Part shown: positions 10,820 through 24,386 of the stretch, piece by piece
Position numbering within the stretch: the first letter of the stretch is position 1
Layout: each line of letters opens with the position of its first letter
Assembly (NCBI RefSeq): GCF_022682495.2
Contig: NC_071398.1
Span: 90,485,705-90,549,704 of the forward strand
Source of the DNA: Desmodus rotundus
Lineage: Eukaryota > Chordata > Mammalia > Chiroptera > Phyllostomidae
Direction: 5' to 3'
DNA length: 64,000 nt
Position numbers and translations under genes: made by a program
The notes under the pieces: generated by a model
Told to the model about the DNA's origin: nothing
Seen by the model: only the letters and a program-made list of their open reading frames with translations
The model's database searches: none

Positions 10820-12795
10820 CAGCTGAGACCTCAGGCCCTCTGAAGGAGACGGTGGGGGAGAGCAAGCCAGAGGACTTCCTCACCGTATAGACAGGCTCAC
10901 AGGTTTGCCCCTCTACTGGCTTCATGCTGGATGTCCAGCTCCTCCAACTACTCGCCATTATGGGGTTCGCCTCATTTCGTCATTTATTTACCTCATTTCA
11001 CCATGGGGTAAATGTCCTCAGTTTTGGTTGGGGAAACTAAGGCACAGAGAAGCCACTCAGGCAACCGAGTGTTCCTATCAGGCCATTGGCAAGTCTGAAG
11101 CATTATCAAATATTCAGCTTCCGACGTCTCTCCCACTCCGTCCTCCTGCAGTGGGCTGTGGACTGTCCCAGAGCTCACGTGGCCGGTGACTGTCTTGCTC
11201 TGAGGAAGTTTGTCTTGAAATAAGTTTGAGGATAAGAGGGAGGCATCACCTGAGCTGGAAGGCAAGACGCCGAGGCGGCTGGCTGACCTTCAGATGCACT
11301 CTCTTAGGACCCACAGCCAGTGACATCCTCACCAGATCGGGATGCCTCTTTGGGACTTGAACGTTTCAAAGAGGATCTGAGAGGTGTTTCAGATGGTGCT
11401 GGGACGTAAATAGCTATTGCAGAAGGACGTTGCCGCAGAGACAGGATGACTGAATCAGCACCGCATGGAGTTTGCAGCAATCTGGCCCTCAGGGTAATGG
11501 GGTGGTGGCAGATGAACACTATTACATTTCTGCCCCGTGAATGAGTCCTTCGTGAACGAGATAAATAGCCTCCAGGTGTCTTGCCACAAGATTTAAACAA
11601 CTGAGTCACTCCTGCTTGGTAGAAGAACACGTGGCAGCATAGAATCTCCTCATGATTCAGCGGCCACCAACTTGGATGGCCCACAGTTCCAGCTTTAGCA
11701 TCTTTAGTCAGTCACAGTCAGTTCCCCTTCCGTAGATGCACAATAGGAGGAAAGAAGAGGAAGGAGACAAAGTTGTCACTGTCCCATGAGACCAAACAGC
11801 TCCCCAAAGAGCATGTACTCATGCCAGGAAAGGCTGGCCCTGAGAGGAACCACATACTGATATTCCACGTGGGGCCCTTGAACCACTGGTCATCCCAGAA
11901 AACGCCTGATTGATGTGCCAACTCCTGTGGTTGCCAAGGAAGCAAGGCAATCCCTCAAGAATGTCTGGGCAAGTGGCTCAGCCCAGACCCAGTGTCATGG
12001 CAGGAGGGGATGGAGTGGAGGGCGTATTGGCTGGGAGGACTTGCCTCTGTGTGACGTTAGTTGGGTTGGATTTTCTGGACCTTAGTTTTCTCATCTGTGG
12101 GGTTAATGATACACAAGAGTTGGGCAAGAATTAGAGAGGATAAACTCAGACTTAAAAACATGGGTTATTTAGTGTTCTTCTTTGCCTATTTTATAAGCAA
12201 AAAGGCATTCAATGCATTTGTGTTGAATGTGAAAACTGAGAACTCTACATTCATTTAACAATGGTGGATTTGGGGCCGGGGGACAGGAATCAGTCCACAG
12301 TTAAAGGAATCCTCAAACAGATGAGTTTGGTGAAAGAACAAGATATGCCAAGGAAAAAAGTGTCACCTTTTGTGACTGAATTTAAAAAAAAGAAAAGAAA
12401 AGAAAACCTTCAGAAGCAATCCAGCCTTAGACAGAAGGCAGTTTGCCCTTAGGCTCAAGTGTCTTCCTATTGATTATAAAGAAAGAAAAATCTGTAAAAG
12501 CAGGGATCTGAAACTAGCGTTGATGTCAAAAGGGCTACGTGCTATGATGACAGGTGTCAGGGAAGGGTGTTGTCTCACAGAGCCTGAAAATAGAAAATTT
12601 GGGAAGTGTCGCTATGACTTCATTGTGACCCAGGAAAGGGTGCAGGCCATTCCAGCTGGCTGCTCCCCGTCTTTAGACAGAGCAGAAAGTAGGCAATTCA
12701 TTCACCTGTCGGAGCCGGAGAGAAAGTCCTTAAACACACCCCATGCCCCATGTTGTCATTCTGCGTTCACCAAGCAAATTTCTGATCTGTCATTT
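10820..12795. other. No gene recognised; a MIR fragment near 12040-12160
   Basis: Intergenic DNA. TTTTCTGGACCTTAGTTTTC and CTCATCTGTGGGGTTAATGA near 12070-12110 mark a short sense MIR fragment. Nothing else is identifiable. Confidence 0.5.
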
Positions 12796-12799
12796 GTGT

Positions 12800-12990
12800 A
12801 TGAGTCACGGCTAATGAGCACCTACTATGTGCCTGGCCCTGTTTACTACACTTCATGTATACTATCATACAGCACTCCTCACAACAGGAGGTAGATAGCC
12901 AGGGTCCCATTTTTAGATGAAGAAATAGACTAAGGGTGGGTGAGTAACTTCCTCAAAGTCACTCATCAGAAATGGTGGAGCTGTGATTTG
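12800..12990 (-). mobile_element. MIR/L2-type fragment, antisense
   Basis: ATGAGCACCTACTATGTGCC followed by CACTCCTCACAACAGGAGGTAG and AAATAGACTAAGGGTGGGTG, then GTGAGTAACTTCCTCAAAGTC. Confidence 0.65.
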
Positions 12991-14930
12991 GATACTGCTT
13001 GGACTAACCTTCCTTGCCTGCTGCTGCCTGTTGGGAGGAAAGTGCTTGATGCTTTTTGCTTGTTTCACGCGTGCGCCAGGGATGTTTCCCTGGTTGAAAG
13101 TGAAGGAGTAGCCACAATTGGTGGGCCTCAGGCCTCCACACTGGCTCAGCTCTGGGTGAACTTGTGACTGTCCTTGAATGTGTAGGATAGACAGGTTAGA
13201 CCTAGAACTGCAATATTCTCATTACGATGGTGTCTCTGATAAAAATAGGCTGTCAGTTCTTCCCCTTATCTTAGAGCTCTGATGAGCCACGAGAAGGACT
13301 TGCGAAATCACAAGACATGCTCTGTGGGGCATCTTTAAATGGGAAGCACACTGGAATTTACTTTTTCTCCTTGGGAAAGCTCCCAATTAAATGGATCCAA
13401 GAAGCTTGGTATTATTGCTTTTGTTTTCACAGCTGCTGAATTAGCTCTGGCTCTCTTGGCTCAGGCCATGATAACTCCAGTTGCAATTACATGTGTCTAA
13501 AGATAGGACGTGCAGGTCAGAGCTCCTGAATGGATAGCGTCCTTTGTTTAAATGGGTTCGGCTCATTTTAGCTCAAAGCTGTCCTTGACCCACAAATGAA
13601 AGAGAAAAGCCCACAGAAGTCACTAACTATGGATGAATTCATCTGTATACTCGCAAAAATTCATATACATGTGTTTGCATTTAAGAGGTTATTTTAGCAA
13701 TTAACAGAAGGTTTGGAAAGCCTCCTTTTTTATTGGGAAGGTTCACAATTAAACGCCCATGTTTCAGGTCGGTGCCGAGAGATGGCAGTGAATGGCTCTG
13801 ATGGTGGGGGATCGGAAAGGTGGTGTTTGGGGTCAGGGGGTGGCAGTAGTGTGGGCGTGCAGCAGAGAGAGGAATTGCCGGCCAGTTTGTAAGATGGCTT
13901 GCGGGTGGTTTAGCTCAGGGAAGAATTCCTAGGGAGGAGCTGCCTCCAGATAGCCGAGGGACTTACTCACCCTGGGCAGGAAAAAGTAGGCTTCCTTTTT
14001 TTTATCCTAGGGGCCAGACCTTGGACTAAAAGAGAGTAGATGCAGGGAGACATTTACATGGGGAAAAATTCTTTAAATTAGGATACTTGGGGAGTTTACT
14101 CTAAAGAGCAATATGCTAGCATTAGAGTTGCCTGGAATGGTGGAGGCTGCTTTAAGTAACGATGTGCCCCTAACTCTGGAATGAATTCATGCTGGGGAAG
14201 TTATCACCGGGATTCCAGCATTGGGCAAGAGGCTACCCAATAGTTACGTTCGATAGTGCAGTTCAGGTTCTAAGAGCCCAGTTCACAGTTTGACTTAGGT
14301 ACTTATGTTCACTGCTCTTTGTGAATCAAATATGAGAAATAGTTTAACAATCAACATATGCTGGAAAAGAGCATATTGGTGCACTAAAACCTCACTGATT
14401 TGAAATAATTGAAGGTGAAAGCCATTGGGGTTGGCGAGGTCAATTAGGAAATGCTTATAAATCATAAAAGGCCATTTTATGACATTCCAGTCCACGGATG
14501 CGTGGAATTATGTCTACCAAAGTTGGCTGGTCAGGGTCATGCTTTAATGAATAGAGAATGATTTGTAATCAACATATCAGAGCACCAGGCTTGCTGGCCT
14601 TTGCTTAGAGTAGAATTAAATTATTTCTAATCCAGAGTGTTTGCAAACAGTTGGTCTTCTAAGTAAATAAACAGGCGCCTCAGAATTTCATTCGAAGTAT
14701 TTACTTGCTGTCAACTCTCTCTTTTTTCTGTTGATAAGGCAGAGGGAAGCTCTCATTCAACTCCTGTCAACATGTCACTATTGAAAACCAACCAAACAAA
14801 AGTGTACCACAAATAAATGAGATTTTTGCCAGACTAGCCCTTCATTTTCTACATTACACATTAGGTTGCTCAAAACTCATGGAAGGACACTCTGTGTGGG
14901 GCTACTAATGTCTAGAAGGTGTGGCAAATA
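12990..14930. other. No gene recognised (unique sequence)
   Basis: Intergenic DNA with no supported gene or repeat. Around 14865-14910 there is a stretch (GGTTGCTCAAAACTCATGGAAGG) faintly like mariner ends, too short to call. Confidence 0.5.
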
Positions 14931-14934
14931 ATTG

Positions 14935-15265
14935 GATTTAACCTTTTCCACTCATTAATCAAAATGTAATGCTCAAAAGAACACACATTGTAGGATCCTA
15001 TTTCTATGAAATGTCCGGAACAGGCAAAGCTATAGAAACAGAAAGTAGACTAGCAGGACTTGGGGGCGGGTAGGGCCTTTGGGGGAAATGAAGCATTGGC
15101 TGCCCATGGCAAAGGGGTTTCTCTATGAGGCCATGAAAATGCTCTACCTTGGTTGGCGGTGCTGGTTGCACAAAACCAGGAATGCGCTAAAAACCATTGA
15201 ATTTTACACTTCAGACAGGTGAGCTGTATGGCATGTGAGTTGTGCCCATACATACAGGGCTGTGT
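14935..15265 (+). mobile_element. LINE-1 3' UTR fragment
   Basis: CCTATTTCTATGAAATGTCC, then GAAACAGAAAGTAGACTAGCAG and TGAATTTTACACTTCAGACAGG, typical of ancient L1 3' ends. Confidence 0.7.
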
Positions 15266-15267
15266 TA

Positions 15268-15445
15268 TGGGTCAGGAATTGTCCTGGGTGTTGAAAACAG
15301 ACTGTTGTACAGGACCGAGTGCCTGCCCTCACAGGGCTTGCATTCCGGAGTGGGGATGTCAGATAACACACGTGAGCAAGCATGTAAAAATGTAGTTTTA
15401 GGAAGAATAGTACTCTCAAGAAAAATAAAGCAGGATAAGGAAATA
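15268..15445 (-). mobile_element. L2 fragment, antisense
   Basis: CTGCCCTCACAGGGCTTGCA, then AAAATAAAGCAGGATAAGGAAATAG, matching inverted L2 3' UTR. Confidence 0.6.
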
Positions 15446-15453
15446 GACAGTGA

Positions 15454-15528
15454 TCTGTGTGTGTGCTTGTGTGTGTGTATGTGTCTGAGTGTGTCTGTCC
15501 ACATGTGTCTATTATGTGCACGTGTGTT
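15454..15528 (+). repeat. TG-rich microsatellite
   Basis: Imperfect TG/TCTG/CATG tract. Confidence 0.8.
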
Positions 15529-15574
15529 CCTCTTAGGATTTGCTAAGATCTCTCACCTTTTATCTTCCTGTAAC

Positions 15575-15815
15575 AAAGTGGTTAAGAACATGAGTTCACA
15601 TCCTGAAGGGAGTTCAGATCCCTGCCCTGCTCTTAATAGATGAACGGCCTTTGGCAATTAGCGTGCCTGAGCCTCCGTTTTTCTCATCTGTGGAGTGGAG
15701 ATGACAATAGTATTGATCTCATAAAATTGTTTCGAAAGTTGAACGTGTCTGCCCAGAGCTCAGAGTAGCACCTAGAACAGAGAAAGCGTTCAGTAAGTGC
15801 TGGACATTGTTAGCT
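15575..15815 (+). mobile_element. MIR SINE
   Basis: Sense MIR: AAAGTGGTTAAGAACATGAG, TCAGATCCCTGCCCTGCTC, GAGCCTCCGTTTTTCTCATC and GCGTTCAGTAAGTGCTGG. Confidence 0.75.
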
Positions 15816-18160
15816 AGGGTGCTTACGCCCCACTCTCCAGTGGCACTTACTGTGGGATTGTGGCTAGGGCGACAAGAAGTGAGATAACTGCTTGTCAGTT
15901 CTTCTTTGTACACAACATTGAGGGACAATCAGGTGGACAAAGTAACATCCTGGGGTTGGAATACAGCGTGTGCACAGATGGAGGCTGGCGTTGGTTAGCT
16001 CCTGAGCATTCTGTACTGGAGGGAAGGGGGTTGCTTATGGGGCCTCCCCAAGTACCCTACTCCACATAAATCTCTGTGTCTGTTATTAAACTCTCCGATG
16101 GGAGGCTATTTTTACTAGGTGATGATAGAAATTGGGAGTTGGGGATTCAGGAGAACGGTATGAATGGGGATGCAAAACCATTGATAAAAAGAGCCCTTTG
16201 CCTTCTGGCCCTTTGCTGCTTGTCAGTTCTGGAACGGGCTGCTCTCTCTGGTCTCCACTGCTGTTTGGTGTCCTGTTAGCACAACTGTCACTGTTGCCAG
16301 GTAACTGCTGGTGCCTGCAAGGGCTCCTGGGGGACGGGCCTGTGCTTGGCTGCCCCCTGACTGGGTACCTGGAAGGGAGGCCCAAGGAGGCAGAGGTCAA
16401 GGCCAAAAGGACAGGAAGCCTCAGTGCCTAGGCACCTACACCAGGGCCGCCGAGATTCCCTCTGAGCGGATGGAAGGAGGCTTATGTCTTTCTCCTGAAA
16501 ACAAGGACATGGCAAGGAAAGCCTCAGCGCCTCCTTCTCCCAGGCAGAAGAATCTCTGACAGAAATAAAAAGCCTATAAACACAAAATCTCCTGGAGAAG
16601 AAAGAAACAATTTGACTTGTTCTCTCTCCTTTAAAAAGAAACCTTAATTCCTTACGAATTCCAGAAAATGTGTGATTATGTATGTGACTTGCGGGTGCCT
16701 TACTACCCTATCCGAAGCAGCCTCATCCGTAGGTCCAGTGGCCCACGCTTGCTGTCAGCATTAGGGAGAAAAGAAATTGTCTCACTTGGCTGCAGAAGCC
16801 CTTGGAAAGCCGTCTCTCCGGTTCTCTTTCTCTCACCTATTAAACAATGATTCTCTTCCTAAACAGGGAGTAGCAGGCTGACACTAAAGAAAGAACAGAA
16901 AGTAAAATGGTGGCTGACTGTAACCAGCGGATTTCATTGTGCATCTAGATGATGAGCATCTCCCAGCATCCCTGCAGGGGCACAACCCATTTTCACACAG
17001 GCAGCAGCCCTGTGAGTTCGAAGGGACCCCAGGAGATGATCCGGTGTGATTCTGTGTACAAGGGACGAGGAGGGACCAGAGGTTAAATGTGTATCAAGTT
17101 CAGGGATGGAACTCCAGATCACACCTTCAATGGAAGAGAGAGAATGTCCCCTTAATTCTCTAGCTTCCACATCTTTCAATGTCCTTACCATTAACCTTCA
17201 GCCTCTTGCCCCACAAAGTGCTTCTGAGACGGTCTCCTTGGCCCTCCAGGAGATGTGACAGCCTCTCCATTCAGCCCCAGCCCCCTACCTGGACCTGCCA
17301 TCCATCTCTGAACTGAATCCCAGACTCACACTGGGTTTCAAGGTCCTTTATTAGTTTACTCTTATTAAGTGATTGCATCATCTGTCTCCATCAATAAATG
17401 TTGCACTGACTCCAGCTAAACCAATTTAGTCTTGATTTCTTTATCTATTCCTTTATTTCTTGATTCCATATTTTATAGTAATGATCCTTAATGTTTCAAA
17501 CAGAAAAGTGGAGGAGGCACTTGAGGCACAAAGACCTTTGTGGGTCACTGCCCCCGCTTTTGTGTGGGGCAGGCCCTGGTGATCAGCATCCCTCAGGAAG
17601 CTGCTCAGAAGGAGCAGATGTCCCTTCTGATGGGTCTCTTGTGAACATGGAAAAGAGAGAGCCAGAGCAATAAATCCCTGCAAACTGCTGCAATAAGGCT
17701 GCGCAGAGGCATACGCTTATTCAAGACCAGCACTGGTTCTTGGTAAAAAAGCAATGGAGATGAAGTTTCCTCCCCCACCCCGCACTGGGTCCTCTCTGTC
17801 GCAGGGATAGGACCTGCTGCTCCCGCCCTCCTTCCTTTCCCCTTTCCTTCTCTCTCACCCTGTCTCCATCATATTTTCTGTCAGGGCTTTCATGTTTTTT
17901 TCAGAGTTGTAAATGACCCATATTATCCCAAAGCATGGGTCTTCAAATTCTGTTGCTTTGAAGGATTCTACCACAAAAATTAACTAATGGATGTCTTTTT
18001 CTAGTTTGGAACGAAAAACCCTCTATTTTCTTTTAAAGAGAATACGCAGTGGCTTTTCTTTAGTTGCAGATGCTTATAATACTCTATAATCAACGTAACA
18101 CGATGCATGTCAAAATAATATATTCAATAGGTGCTTTTTTCTGTTCGAATTTCCTACCCA
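15816..18160. other. No gene recognised (unique sequence)
   Basis: Intergenic DNA. Several overlapping frames of 60-106 codons near 16.1-16.5 kb reflect GC-rich sequence and show no domain, so none is called. Confidence 0.55.
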
Positions 18161-18164
18161 TTTG

Positions 18165-18510
18165 AGATCTTAGGGCCGTGGTGCCCTGCGTGGCAGCCAG
18201 TAGCCACATGGGGCTATTGAGCACTTGAAATGGGGCTAATGGTCTAAATCGAGACAAGCTGTCAGCTTGAAATACACACTGCATTTCAACAACTTGGTCT
18301 AACAAAAGAGAGTGTAAAATATGTACAGTTTGAAAATACTGACTGTATGTTACAATGATAATATTTTGGCTATATCGTGCTAAAATAAACTGTACACATT
18401 AATTTCACCTGCTGTTTTATCCTCTTTTAATGTGGCTACTAGGAAATTTAAAACTGCATATGGGGCTCATATTAGCATATTAGTGCTTCACATATGGACA
18501 GTGTTGCCTT
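18165..18510. mobile_element. Ancient DNA-transposon-like repeat
   Basis: CCAGTAGCCACATGGGGCTATT and TGAGCACTTGAAATGGGGC at the left, with TAATGTGGCTACTAGGAAATTT and a GGACAGTGTTGCC end at the right. These are the hallmarks of a common mammalian non-autonomous DNA element. The subfamily is not assigned. Confidence 0.55.
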
Positions 18511-19416
18511 AGGAAATACTAAGTTTAGCTTGCATTAAATCCTGACCTTTTATTTACTTGACACTCAGCAATCATTGACTCTGCACCTCCCAACATCCTC
18601 TGGGTACCGACAATGCAAAGTTATAACTCTTTGGTGCCTAACTTGGGTATTTAGGTCAATTCCCTTACCTCCTTAGTTAATATTAGTAGATTCTATTACA
18701 GGAAGATCGTCTTGGTCAAGCGGAATTCTCACAAAACCATACCTTATAATGAGACAACATAAAAATGCACAGAAAAGTATTTGGATCAACTACCAAGTCA
18801 AAGAGGGATGTGGGAGCACTGGGGTAGTGAAAATGCGTTTGCGTTAGCCCAAGAGTCCTTCGATTATTTTTTCCTATGACTTATTGATGAGAATCTTCTA
18901 ATCTTTTTAACTGGCAAGCATCACTCTCTTCTCTGGTGGGATGTTTGCACTTCAAAAAGCTGCAAGTATCATACACTGGCATCCGAAAGTATAACCATCA
19001 CCATGAAGATTAGTTTTTTACCTTCCAGGCAATCAATACCCATCCACGAATGTAGAGAACATAGCGAGCATATTGTAACTGACCTACTTTTTGTTTACTC
19101 AGATCTGAAGCCAGAATAATTTGGCTTCCAGGCCGTGTCTTCTGTTCTGGCAATGACATTAAACAGAAGACTATCGGCTGCAGGACCTCTGCTAGCGTGT
19201 CGATGCTGAGTCTGCGTATGCGCTCATTTTATCGGACAGTGTGGATAAACACCTGGTACTGGAGGTAGACCTGCCTGAGTCTCCCTTCATTACTCTTCTC
19301 CTTGCTTTGAACCCTGGCTGGTCCTTGACACCGTTCTTAGCAAACCCTGCCCTGGTGGATTTCCTGCAACAGACAGAAGTGAAGCTTTCTGTATTCCTTC
19401 AGTCTTTTAGTGCAAT

Positions 19417-19590
19417 GCAGTGATTTTCAAATGTGGGTCAGGGGATGGGTTACATCAGAATTGCTTATTGTGCTGGTTAAAAGTACAGCTTTCTGGGGCT
19501 GGATCAGAATCTCAGAATTTCAGGAAATGGGACGGGTCAATTGTAGCATTCCAGAAAATCCCTAAGCATGTTAAAATTTGAGGTCTATTG
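19417..19590 (+). mobile_element. MER5A-like hAT remnant
   Basis: CAGTGATTTTCAAATGTGGG, TACATCAGAATTGCTTATTG, TGGGGCTGGATCAGAATCTC and TTAAAATTTGAGGTCTATTG follow the MER5 pattern. Confidence 0.55.
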
Positions 19591-19607
19591 ACCTTTCTCT
19601 GCAAGGT

Positions 19608-19618
19608 GGGGGGGGGGG
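19608..19618 (+). repeat. Poly-G run (11 bases)
   Basis: Uninterrupted G tract. Confidence 0.9.
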
Positions 19619-19619
19619 C

Positions 19620-22445
19620 AGGGACAGGGAGTTGCTGGAAGGACTGTAAAATTTTCTTTCTCAAACCTGGCCAAACTCTTTGCAAGAAAAGGTGATCACC
19701 TATTGGTGTGATAAGGTATACATGTTTCCAGCTTTACTGCTGCGTTGTGTGGGCTATTTAAAATGTAACGCACCACCCCCAAGAGGGTTAACTCATTCAG
19801 TTCCTACATATTAGAGAAAATGAGTTTCTTAGAAGCAGCAAGAGGGACCTGAGCTCCATTTAAAGGGTTGAAGATATTGGAGGACAATTCATGTTAAGAA
19901 AAGATGTTTAAAGAAAGGATTGGGAAATGAAATTCAAACTTCTTGCCCATTGGCTTATTGTCTCCACCCTCTTCTCCAAACTTGACCCTTATATGCTGTT
20001 GCCTTTGCTTTCAAGCTGGAGAAACATTAAAAAAAAAAAAAATCAGGTCTCTTTTGATGTGTTTGGAATTTTGCCTAAACAAAGTCTGCCAAATCTGCTC
20101 CTGCGTTATTTTTAGCATCTCCTTTGCCTGAGTGCCCCAAGGACGTGCGATCCTCCGTGAAACCTTTCTTCTGATGAATATTTGATTGGCAACCTTAAAA
20201 TTTCTCTTTGTGTTTAAATTATAAACTCACTGCAAGCACAAGGCACCTTTCACGGTCTTTTAAACTACATGTCAATATGTGTTCTTGTAGAGCTATAATT
20301 ACCTATTATTGCATAGCTTTCTGAATTAAATATTCCTTAAACAAAAGCTGAAAATGGTATTAAATCTATATAAGAATTTTAAGGTGCAAAAGTTACTAAT
20401 CAGTAATGTTAATGCAGCTTTATCAGGGTTTGACTTATTGGGCGAGGAAGGACATTATATTCTTTAATAACGCTTTGCTTCCTGAAGCCATTCACACTCA
20501 CATTGCATATTTTCATAGAATAACGAGTCATTATGTGAGGAGGGAGTTACAAAATGTAAATGAGAAACAGTTGCGCTGTGCTGTCTTTGAAGAAAGGTTG
20601 CGAGTTTTAAATAAAAATGGAAGTCTCCCCCTTTCACCGTAATCGTGGTTAGCATTGCAAGTAGAAGGGGGCACACTGAATGGAATGTCCAGAAGTGCTG
20701 CCCTCCGACGCGGAAGAAATCAGCCGGGACCTCACCAGCCCAGCCTGCTGCTGTTCATTTCAAGGGACTCTCAGGTGAAGAGACAGGAAGTCACACACAA
20801 GCTAACATCTTTACCACCCATGCAGACAAAAATGTCCTAGGGGAAAAACTGTCTCTCATACAATCAGCCATTTTATTTGAAGTTATCTGTCCAGATAATA
20901 CATGAAACTTGAATTTAAAAATATCAGCCAGAAAGCCTTATACAAGAAGCAATAGTGTCTGCCTTACCCCATTTCCTCCTGCCAGAGGCCACCATGTTTA
21001 AGTGACTCTCTTTTAGTGTTTTGGGTCATTACTGTCTATTTCTAAATAGAACACTCGTCCTGCTAATTTTTGATTATTTTAGGATATATCTATTGGGTAC
21101 CGCCTATGAAAAAGCATAATTACACTATTCCCGCCTTCTTCCCCTTCTTATTTTTAATGTAGATACTGTTAGTTTTTCTGTTGGCTTCCATTGTTGAATC
21201 TTTAAAGAATATTCTTAAATCTTTTCTGGTTTCATCAACTTTAGACATTGCTTCCTGATTCCCTGCCATGTCAGGGGATGATTTTAACACACTTGCCCTT
21301 ATTCTGCTTTTGCTTCCTCTTTTTTTAGCTCTATTAAGTTTTGCCTCTTGAATTTCATTGACTTTTTCATATCGCTCAGTGTTTATCCCGAGAAGCTTAT
21401 CCCAAGCTTCTTTTACCTGCGCAAGCTAGAGAGGGTCTCTGTTCTTCAGTGTCTAAAGAGTTCATATGGAAATAATTTGGAGCACATTATTTATATAATG
21501 AAATCTCCTGTTTTATTATGTTCTCTGAGGCTATCATCAGCACTTTCCCATATCTGTATTTTTTAAACTATCATCCATCATGCCTACAGATTATTCTATT
21601 ATGCTGGAGACACATCAAACCTTGGTATTTAGCCAGAAGATCCTACTTGGATTGGCTTAGTCTTTGTAGCCTTAGTCGTTGAATGAATGCCTCAATATCA
21701 TTTCTGATGTCTCTGAACTCTAGGACAGTGATTGTGTAAGAATTTATTTGCCATCATAAAATATCAGTGTAACAGTATCTGTACAATGAACCCATATTCT
21801 TGGAATTTGTTGTTACCATGGGGGTATTGGGATACCGGAATATTTAAAGGTAGGTAAGTTTCATTCTAGATGTAAGTTGAAGTAAAAAATCTCTTTATGT
21901 ATGTTATTCATTTAAATCTCTCAGTCAAATGAAGTATAAACATATATTTATTTCTGCCAGGGTAAAGTTCTGCAATAATTAATATGATTGTGAGAGCTAT
22001 CATCCCATAAATAAAAATAATTTCTAAAAACTTTCAGATAGATAAGTAGGGAAAGAATGTCTATTCATACATATAATAAGAGAATACATTAGCAATATTA
22101 CCTTAGGAAAAAGCTATGCTTTTCTGAACCTACAAATACTTATAACGTTAAATTAATGATCAAAGTAGAGATTACAGATGATAGTTATAATCCTTGTTAA
22201 ATTGTTTAGTGTTTTAAAATTCATAACATTAAACAAAATAGCCTACAAGAACTATATTTAGTTTTTAGTTATTAAATTCCATTTAGGTCATGAGTCTTTC
22301 AAGAAAATGTTCTATTTGAAAATTCGTCACATTTTATGTGAATGAATAAAAAGCAGAATGCCAATTCTACTCCCTTGAGAGGTCACAAAGAGAAAAACTC
22401 CGTATCACGAAAACCAAAACTCATCATAAACCATCTTCAATCCAG
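19620..22445. other. No gene recognised; AT-rich sequence
   Basis: AT-rich intergenic DNA. The block at about 20430-20720 keeps several CpG sites in AT-rich DNA and has no recognised repeat; it is a weak candidate for a conserved non-coding element. Nothing else can be assigned. Confidence 0.5.
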
Positions 22446-22449
22446 ACAT

Positions 22450-22690
22450 ATTATTAATAGCTAATACTCAGATTGTACTGTCCTATACGCCCCCTCTATA
22501 TGAGCTCATTTCATTCTCCCGATGATCCCATAAGGTGTGGCTATAATTAGCTCATTCTACAGATGAAGAAGCTAAGGAAGGCACAGGGAGAGTAAGTAAT
22601 TTGCCCAAGGTTACACAGCTAGGCAGCAGTGGTACATGAGGATTTGAACTCAGGCAATCTGACTCGAAGCCATGCTTCAATAAGCAAGGT
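22450..22690 (-). mobile_element. MIR SINE, antisense
   Basis: ATGAGCTCATTTCATTCTCC, CTACAGATGAAGAAGCTAAGG, TTGCCCAAGGTTACACAGCTAG and GAGGATTTGAACTCAGGCAATC. Confidence 0.8.
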
Positions 22691-24014
22691 ATCATCTCTT
22701 AGATGAGATACACCTGGAAAATGCTTAGATGGTTTCCTGGCATGTGATAAGCATCCAATGAAAGTTAACTCTTCCTCCATTGCTGGAAAGGGGTGAGGGA
22801 TGTTGGAATGAGAAAAGGAGGAGCTAACGAGACCCCAGAGGGAGGTACAGGGGCCCAAGAAGCCAAGAAGCCAGCTTCAGCCAGGAGGGTCCATGATGAC
22901 AAAAGCCCCTATCAAAAGTCGGGTGCCTGGCTGTAGGGCTCCTCCCGGCCATGCACCTGCTGCAGTGCCCTAGGGCTGGGTTCCATCACCGGTTTCCTTC
23001 TCACTTTGTGAAAGCGACCTTGAGGAGATTTGCAGCATTCCAGTTTCTTTAACGTGGGGGCGCATGACTTTTCCTGGAGCGGATTGTGGTAGAATGGAAA
23101 TTCAGTGGAGTAACATGTTAAAACACTGGGCTTGGGGGGCAGCCTAGACCCAACTCTACCTCTAGGGTTACCTAGGGTTGCTTTGAGGGTGCTTGGGACC
23201 ATTGTACAGAGGAAGCTGAGTGAAACCCAAAGCATTTTCATTGAAAACAAAGGTTCGGAAGCCTAAGGGTTTCTCTGGCATTATGTAGGCACCCATGACA
23301 TTCCTTCCTAAGGGCAGTCAGTGCCCGCTTACTGCATTCCCTTGACTAAGAGCTGCAGACCGCGAGCTTCCGAGGAGCCACTGAGGAGGAGCGCTGGCCC
23401 AGATGTTAAAGATCCAGAGGAAATTCCAGCAGTGCTAATAGCCGTTGTGGAAGCTGAGACAGCTGTTTTACCTGTGCCTAAATGTTCATAATTTCTCAAC
23501 TGTCTTCTCTGTAGTGCAACCTTTAAAATGTGTGTGAATGTTAGTTACTCGTGCATTGTTAGCATCAATGTTTTGTTACTTTCATGGGGTTATACTTTAT
23601 TGATTTGTAAAGTTCAATTAAAGTGTCTTCCGTTTGCCTGTGACTAGGGAAATCCTGGCTGATGGATTACCTTAACCTCAGGCACCATGGTGTGGCTGAG
23701 CCTGCCGGAATTCTAGACGTAGAATCTAGTAGAAAACACAATACTTCTAGAATACCGAGAATACCAGCTTTAGAACGTTAACCCTATAAAAGGGTGGCGC
23801 ATATCACCCAGTTTTAGTTTTAGGTTCTTCTTCCCATTCCTTGGGTTCTGGGGGTCCTACGGATACTCAGAACTTCTTACTACACCTCCTCGAACGAGGT
23901 GGCCTTCGGATCTCAGTCCTGTCACTCACCCTGATCCCATCATTGTATCACCCTCTCCTGTGTTCTTTCTCAGGGCTCTGCTGGGCGACCAGCTTGTGCT
24001 GCTCCTTCTGAAAC
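22691..24014. other. No gene recognised (unique sequence)
   Basis: Intergenic DNA. The 112-codon minus-strand frame at 22912-23250 has no recognisable domain. Confidence 0.55.
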
Positions 24015-24386
24015 TGTGCAAGGGTTCAAATGCTCTACTTGGTCTAAAAGGTGCCTTTGCAAATGCAATTGGTTAAGGTGAGGTCATACTAGAGTAAAAT
24101 GAGTCCTTTATCTGGTGACTGGTGTCCTTGTAAACAGAAGAAAAGATACACAGAGACAGGCTGGAAGGCCGTGTGACGATGGAGGCAGAGATTGGAGAGA
24201 TGCAGCTGTAAACCCAGGAACACGTGAATTGCTGGGAGGCACCAGCAAGTAGGAAGAGGGAGCGTGGCCCTGCCAACACCTTAATTTTGGGCTGCTAACC
24301 TCCAGGCCCCCGAGAGAATGCCTTTCTGTGGTTTTAACCTACCTAGTTTGCGATCATTTGTCATAGTAGCCCTAGGAAACTAATAC
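24015..24386 (+). mobile_element. MaLR (MLT1-type) LTR remnant
   Basis: GGTGCCTTTGCAAATGCAAT, AAGGTGAGGTCATACTAGAG, ACTGGTGTCCTTGTAAACAG, GTGGCCCTGCCAACACCTT and the end TAGCCCTAGGAAACTAATAC match this old LTR family. The left end is eroded. Confidence 0.75.
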
